DNA of 64,000 nt from assembly GCA_029964075.1 (NCBI GenBank), contig CM057149.1, positions 37,034,900 through 37,098,899 on the forward strand, read 5' to 3'. The stretch is from Patiria pectinifera. Taxonomy: Eukaryota; Echinodermata; Asteroidea; Valvatida; Asterinidae. Under the pieces are notes generated by a model. That model saw only the letters and a list, made by a program, of their open reading frames with translations. It was not told the DNA's origin and did not search any database. The first letter of the stretch is position 1; each line of letters begins with the position of its first letter. Made by a program: the position numbers and the translations under genes. Below are positions 59,671 to 64,000 of this stretch, piece after piece.

Positions 59671-60412
59671 GGCGTCAATCCTGGGGGGGACAGGGGGACA
59701 TCCCCCCCCCCACACTTTTTGAAGGGTAGGGGACACAATATCAAATGTCCCCCCCCAGGTTTTTGAACTCGTGTCTCATTTACAGGGCCCTATTATGTAC
59801 TTCAATGTATCTTTTGCTTAGAAAATATTGGTTAAAGTGGTCAGAAATTGTCTCAGATAGCACCACAGAGCATTAAGAATCAAAAAAAAATTAGGGGCCC
59901 TTAAGCGGGCCCCGAACCCCACGCCTGTAGCTCAGAATTCTGGTAGCTGATTCAATGACTCCAGCCTCGAAAACGATGTTCAAATAATTATCTTATGCCT
60001 TTAGCTGAGAAAACCTCGAAAATTATGTTTAAATTATTATCTTTTGCTAGGATAATTATTGGTTAAAGTGGTAAGAAATTGCCTCAGATCACATCACAGA
60101 GCATCGAGAATCCAATTTTTCGGGGCCCTTTAGCGGGCCCCGAACCCCATAGCTCAGAATACCGATAGCTGATTCAATGACTCCAACCTCGAAAACGATG
60201 TTAAAATAATTATCTTTTGCTAAGAAAATATTGATTAAAGCATGGTAAGAAATTGCTTCAGATCACACCACAGAGCATCTAGAATCCAATTTTTGTCGGG
60301 GCCCTTAAGCGGGCCCCGAACCCCACGCCGTAAGGGCTTCGCGCTCGCATCAGTTCTGATCAATTAAGGTATGTCCCCCCCCCCCCACCACTTTTGAGAA
60401 GCGATTGACGCC
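59671..60412. mobile_element. GGCGTCAATC-ended repeat with internal GGGCCC units
   Basis: Left end GGCGTCAATCCTGGGG and right end GATTGACGCC are inverted. Flanks TTTTCAACCATTG (left) and TTTTCAACCCATTG (right) look like a diverged target duplication. Inside, AGCGGGCCCCGAACCCCACG recurs three times and the AAGATAATTATT-type unit alternates with it. Confidence 0.7.
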
Positions 60413-61854
60413 CCTGTTTTCAACCCATTGTCGTTTCTACTTGCTACATTATTTTCTTACGGGACAACCCATGGAAGGAGGAAGAGGTGACTGATGTCAT
60501 TACTACCTGAAAATTAAAAGAACTATACTATTGTGTAAGAGCAATGTAAACACTTGTAAGATGCCGAAACAGGCAACCTATTACACACAGGCCGCCTACA
60601 TACAGCGAACTTTCCACAGCAAATCAGTCTCTACAACCCGTTTAATTTATTTCACGCTTTATTCGTTTTTCAGAATTTTTTTAGCTGATGAAAAAAACTT
60701 TAACTTGGGATTTCACTGCTCAAAGCATATTCTCGTACAATATCGTAAATTATCGAGATAGAGGTAATCGTTCGGGAAGCTTGACGCGCGTGGGTGTTTA
60801 TAGTGTACCGCCCAACTGTGTGTAACATCCCAACTTCGGTGGGCAGTCCAATTGCAATCGGGCCATGGTTGGAATTACTTGGCTACGGCTCGATAGTGCG
60901 CTGTGCGGCTGAATCTATTTCCCATACGTACGTGTGTAATAAATCCAGTCGTAGCCAAGTACTGTTGCACTTCGTTGCACGGGCACATTACTGCTGATTG
61001 AGGGCGGGCTTCTTATTATACGGCGAGGCTCTGACGGCGTAAAAAGCTCGGACGAGCAACGTTCAACATCTCTTGCCCATAAATTATTATCAGGAATTCA
61101 GGATACTGAAGATTTGAAGTGTGGCAGCTTTTAATTTAGATGCGTAATTAAAATAATATGTTTCTTTTCATCTTGGAAAGGAGGTTTGGCCAGATGGGAA
61201 TCAAGTACAGGAAATCAAGAAAATAACACAACGGTATATGGAAGCAAAAGTTAGACTCACTCTAAGAAAAGAAATGGAGAGGAAACTTACAGCCTCGTAA
61301 ATCAAATGGGTGGGTCATATCAGAGACCTGACAACCAGGCGCGGTTCTACAGGGGGGCTTGGGGGGCTGTAGCCCCCCCAAAATTTTGTCTAGCCCCCCC
61401 AAAATAAATTCCGTAAAAAAAAAAAATCCGGCCCCCCCCCCCCCCCCCGAATCGCAAACCCCACGCCTTCACGGCTTCACGCTCCCCGCTCGCATATAAA
61501 AAGTTCCACTTTAAACACCCCCGCTCCCAGCCTTGGATCAGGGAAAAGGCACGGCCTGATCAAGGTACTTATGAAGGTGTACACGCAGTTTTGCGACGAA
61601 CATTAATTCCAAAACTTTTCATTATGATAGGGCCAAATTTTGACGATTTACTTTTGAAGTTGAATTCCACTGATGTAACCCATTCAAAGTAATGAACATA
61701 ATTAACCATTTATATATTTGTGTTTTGTGCAGGAACTTAGAAATTTATGGAGTTAAAGGAATTATTTTGGGCGGATATTATCAATTGCACTCATTTTGCG
61801 TGACGCGGTTTGTCGGCAAATTTGGTCTAGCAACGCCCGTGCCTGACAAAAGTA
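60413..61854. other. repeat-rich DNA, no gene recognised
   Basis: 61200-61335 may encode a broken LINE piece. A C-run repeat (61335-61490) interrupts it. Nothing else is recognisable. Confidence 0.35.
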
Positions 61855-62115
61855 AATGATGTGATGGTAAAGAGGAATAAATGTAGATGGGCAGGACTCC
61901 TGGCAAGAAAAGTAGGATGTGAAAGATGCCAGACCTACAACAGAATGGCAACCACTATAATCAAAAGGTAAAGAGGAAGATCTCTGTCTAGATGGAGGAG
62001 AGACGAGCTGGTGGTGGAAACGGGGACAAATGCCTGGAAAAGTGGCATGCTGTGGGAGGGCCCGGCCTTTGCCCAGTAGTGGGCCCGTACAGGCTGATGA
62101 TGATGTGATGATGGC
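61855..62115 (+). pseudogene. 3' end of a LINE (RTE-like) with GATGAT tail
   Basis: Frame pieces KRNKCRWAGLLARK and GRSLSRWRRDELVVETG...W are the usual C-terminal KRRWAGH...RGRP..RW pattern of RTE-like or related LINEs. A stop codon interrupts. It ends with GGCTGATGATGATGTGATGA, a short trinucleotide tail typical of such 3' ends. Confidence 0.55.
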
Positions 62116-62661
62116 AGTGGGGGCATGGGGCATGTTGTTTCCTTGCCCCCTCCCTTATCCCTCCCCCACCCCTGCCCCAGTTTTTCCCCAACACTTTATC
62201 TACACATAGATTAATGATATTTATTTTCTTGGCTGTTAAGATTCATAACAAGTTGAAGATAGAGAGTGAATCATCTATTCTGCCGACAAATTTTAAAGTC
62301 TGACGCCGTCAATTGATGATGGTGATGGGGATGCTGAAAACAGTGTCGGGTTGAGGGGCTTAGCAGTAGCATGCTCAAATATCAAGTCAAATATCAATCA
62401 AGTTGGTCTTTAATTGACATTTTTTATATTGTATCCGTTGGCATTGAACAGGCTAATGAGGCATTGCGTATCATGTGGTTCGAAGACCTAAAGAGGACGA
62501 AACTATTAACAGACGTCGGGTAAGAAAAAGAAAAGAAAACAATATCATGAATATCTCGGTGACTACCCATGCTCGATGACGGAACGTTACGTTGCCCGCT
62601 CCCCATTTTGTCCGCAAATTTTATGGGAGACAACATTAACACTTGCTAAATTAATACATAT

Positions 62662-63490
62662 TGTGGCGGTCTAGTGTCGACGATGCCTTGGATATTGCTC
62701 TCTGCCGACCCGACGAGCGGCTGTGGGGAAGGCCAGGGGAACAGGTCCGTTTTGGGGCAGTCTACCGCCAGGCGCTCAGGGAACACACTCACTCGCGCTC
62801 TCACGCAAACCTCACGAACACACTCGGAGAAGGGTTAACGTCCAATGAAAAGATCAGACACTCGGGTATTTAGGGCTTCACTGCTTTATTATAACCACTT
62901 GGAGACCCAATAAGATGCGTCCTACTTAGGTGCGTCCTACTAAGGTGTGTCCTACTTAGGTGTGTCCTGCTTAGGTGTGTCCCACTTAAGTGTAAGAATT
63001 GGACCCTTTCCAATAATCGTCAAGAACTGGAATGCTTCCCGTACCAACCAGATTTCCTAATCCCTGCACTCACCGGAACTAAACCAGTGCTCTTCCTGAG
63101 TGAGAGACTGACCACAGCTGTACTACACACGCTTCAGCAACTTCAAGTCTCTGAGCGGGAACTGTGCTACGCTTCGCGCCACAATTTACAGCTAAAGCAC
63201 ACAACGTGAGCAGTGCAATAGGAGAGTGCAATCCATGGACGAGTGAAATGGAAGAGAGTGAGTGCGCGCGCGACACGCGCTTATATACCCGCGCCGGGTA
63301 CCAACCAGCCACGCAACTCGCGCGCTGTACAACGGACAGAAGTCCGCGTACCAATCAACTAATCTACGGTGAACCTAGCGCGCCAATATTAACTGTTCCG
63401 CTACACAGCCGCGCCCCAGGTTTGGTCAGTCCCTTGACCTTAAAAACTGATAACAATAAGGAACAGTTATAAAAACTATAACTCCTAACA
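62662..63490 (-). mobile_element. LTR (829 bp) of a minus-strand LTR retrotransposon
   Basis: On the minus strand TGTTAGGAGTTATAG...CCGCCACA, preceded by a purine-rich GGTGGCAGAGCACCT tract. TATATAAGCG near 63283 and AATAAAG near 62888 are in the right order for a promoter and polyadenylation site. It holds 16-17 bp tandem repeats (62918-62995, GGTGTGTCCTACTTA). The internal region continues beyond the right edge. Confidence 0.6.
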
Positions 63491-63589
63491 AGGTGCTCTG
63501 CCACCTTTGGCTATTTAAGTAAAGCTGAACTTAATAACAGTCAAAAAATGTCTCATCTGGAATCCTTGTACCAAATAATTTGCTGACCT

Positions 63590-63715
63590 ACTCAGGTCCT
63601 TATACAAAATAGCGGTTTGACCTACTTCGGCCTTATACAAAATAATGGTTCGACCTACTTTAGGTCTTTATACAAAATAATGGTTTGACCTACCTAGGTC
63701 CTTATACAAAACTCT
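63590..63715. repeat. tandem repeat, about 34 bp, four copies
   Basis: TTTGACCTACYTAGGTCCTTATACAAAAT-type units between the LTR and the pol tail of the element; each contains a small ACCTA/TAGGT palindrome. Confidence 0.85.
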
Positions 63716-63905
63716 CCTTTAGTTTACAAGAAAACAAAACTTTATCAAAACGAAACTTTATATAAACAGTTCAAAATGCCTCTTCTATTACAAACTTGAA
63801 CAAGTGTTTAACAAATGTTACCAAAATAGATCCTCACCAGTTTAACAAACAGTTCAACAAACAGTTCAACAAAGCCTCTTTAGGTAGTTGTCATCCTTAT
63901 CGCTT

Positions 63906-64000
63906 TTAAGGATCCTGTGCAACTCCAGCCAGGAAATCCACGTCGTAGGTGCGCTGTAGTTTGTCCTTGGTCACTTTGTTGCCTTTATGGTACACCTGTC
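63906..64000 (-). CDS. C-terminal end of a retroelement polyprotein (cut by window edge)
   Basis: Minus-strand frame open from the edge to TAA at 63906, reading HKGNKVTKDKLQRTYDVDFL near its end. It precedes the LTR in the expected order. Too short to name the domain. Confidence 0.4.
   Translation of the reverse strand, partial: QVYHKGNKVTKDKLQRTYDVDFLAGVAQDP

Overview
This is animal nuclear DNA, probably from a marine invertebrate and tentatively an invertebrate deuterostome. Three genes with consensus GT/AG introns can be followed: a CYP4-type cytochrome P450, a UDP-glycosyltransferase and a rolling-stone-like membrane protein. A fourth, a GT10 fucosyltransferase, is seen mainly as one long exon. 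The rest is mostly transposable elements, MITEs and G-run-rich repeats, with TACATGTA-rich non-coding DNA. The species cannot be fixed from sequence alone.

Layout. 1-4568: 3' half of a plus-strand Ty3/gypsy element (pol, then a separate SGNH-hydrolase-like ORF, then a probable 3' LTR). 4756-31031: a ten-exon CYP4-type gene (520 codons when spliced) whose third intron is about 22 kb. 9548-26040: a complete 16.5 kb Polinton/Maverick (endogenous virus-like transposon) inside that intron, with 206 bp terminal inverted repeats (one mismatch) and a TAAGG target duplication. 34305-35648: GT10 fucosyltransferase (minus). 38.6-40.0 kb: foldback and MITE elements. 41.3-44.2 kb: remains of a minus-strand gypsy element. 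46264-51693: five-exon UDP-glycosyltransferase (minus). 55783-58720: three-exon rolling-stone family gene (plus). 59-62 kb: repeats and a LINE 3' end. 62662-64000: LTR and pol tail of a minus-strand LTR element leaving the window.

The Polinton is the most interesting part. It carries a protein-primed-type family B DNA polymerase with zinc-finger and endonuclease-VII-like insertions, a retroviral-type integrase, a double-jelly-roll-type major capsid candidate, an A32/FtsK-type packaging ATPase, a penton-like minor capsid candidate, several small membrane or basic proteins, and a TFIIB-like factor. Its genes start at A/T-rich ATATTAAA...AAATG-type leaders. Two divergent gene pairs share almost the same 23 bp promoter core. 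A 19 bp perfect stem with A/T flanks separates one convergent pair, and about 17 related hairpins form two tandem arrays in front of the polymerase. No adenain-like protease was recognised. The copy looks young, but one gene has an in-frame stop at codon 7 and another appears frameshifted near its C terminus, where the displaced frame carries PPxY and PSAP motifs.
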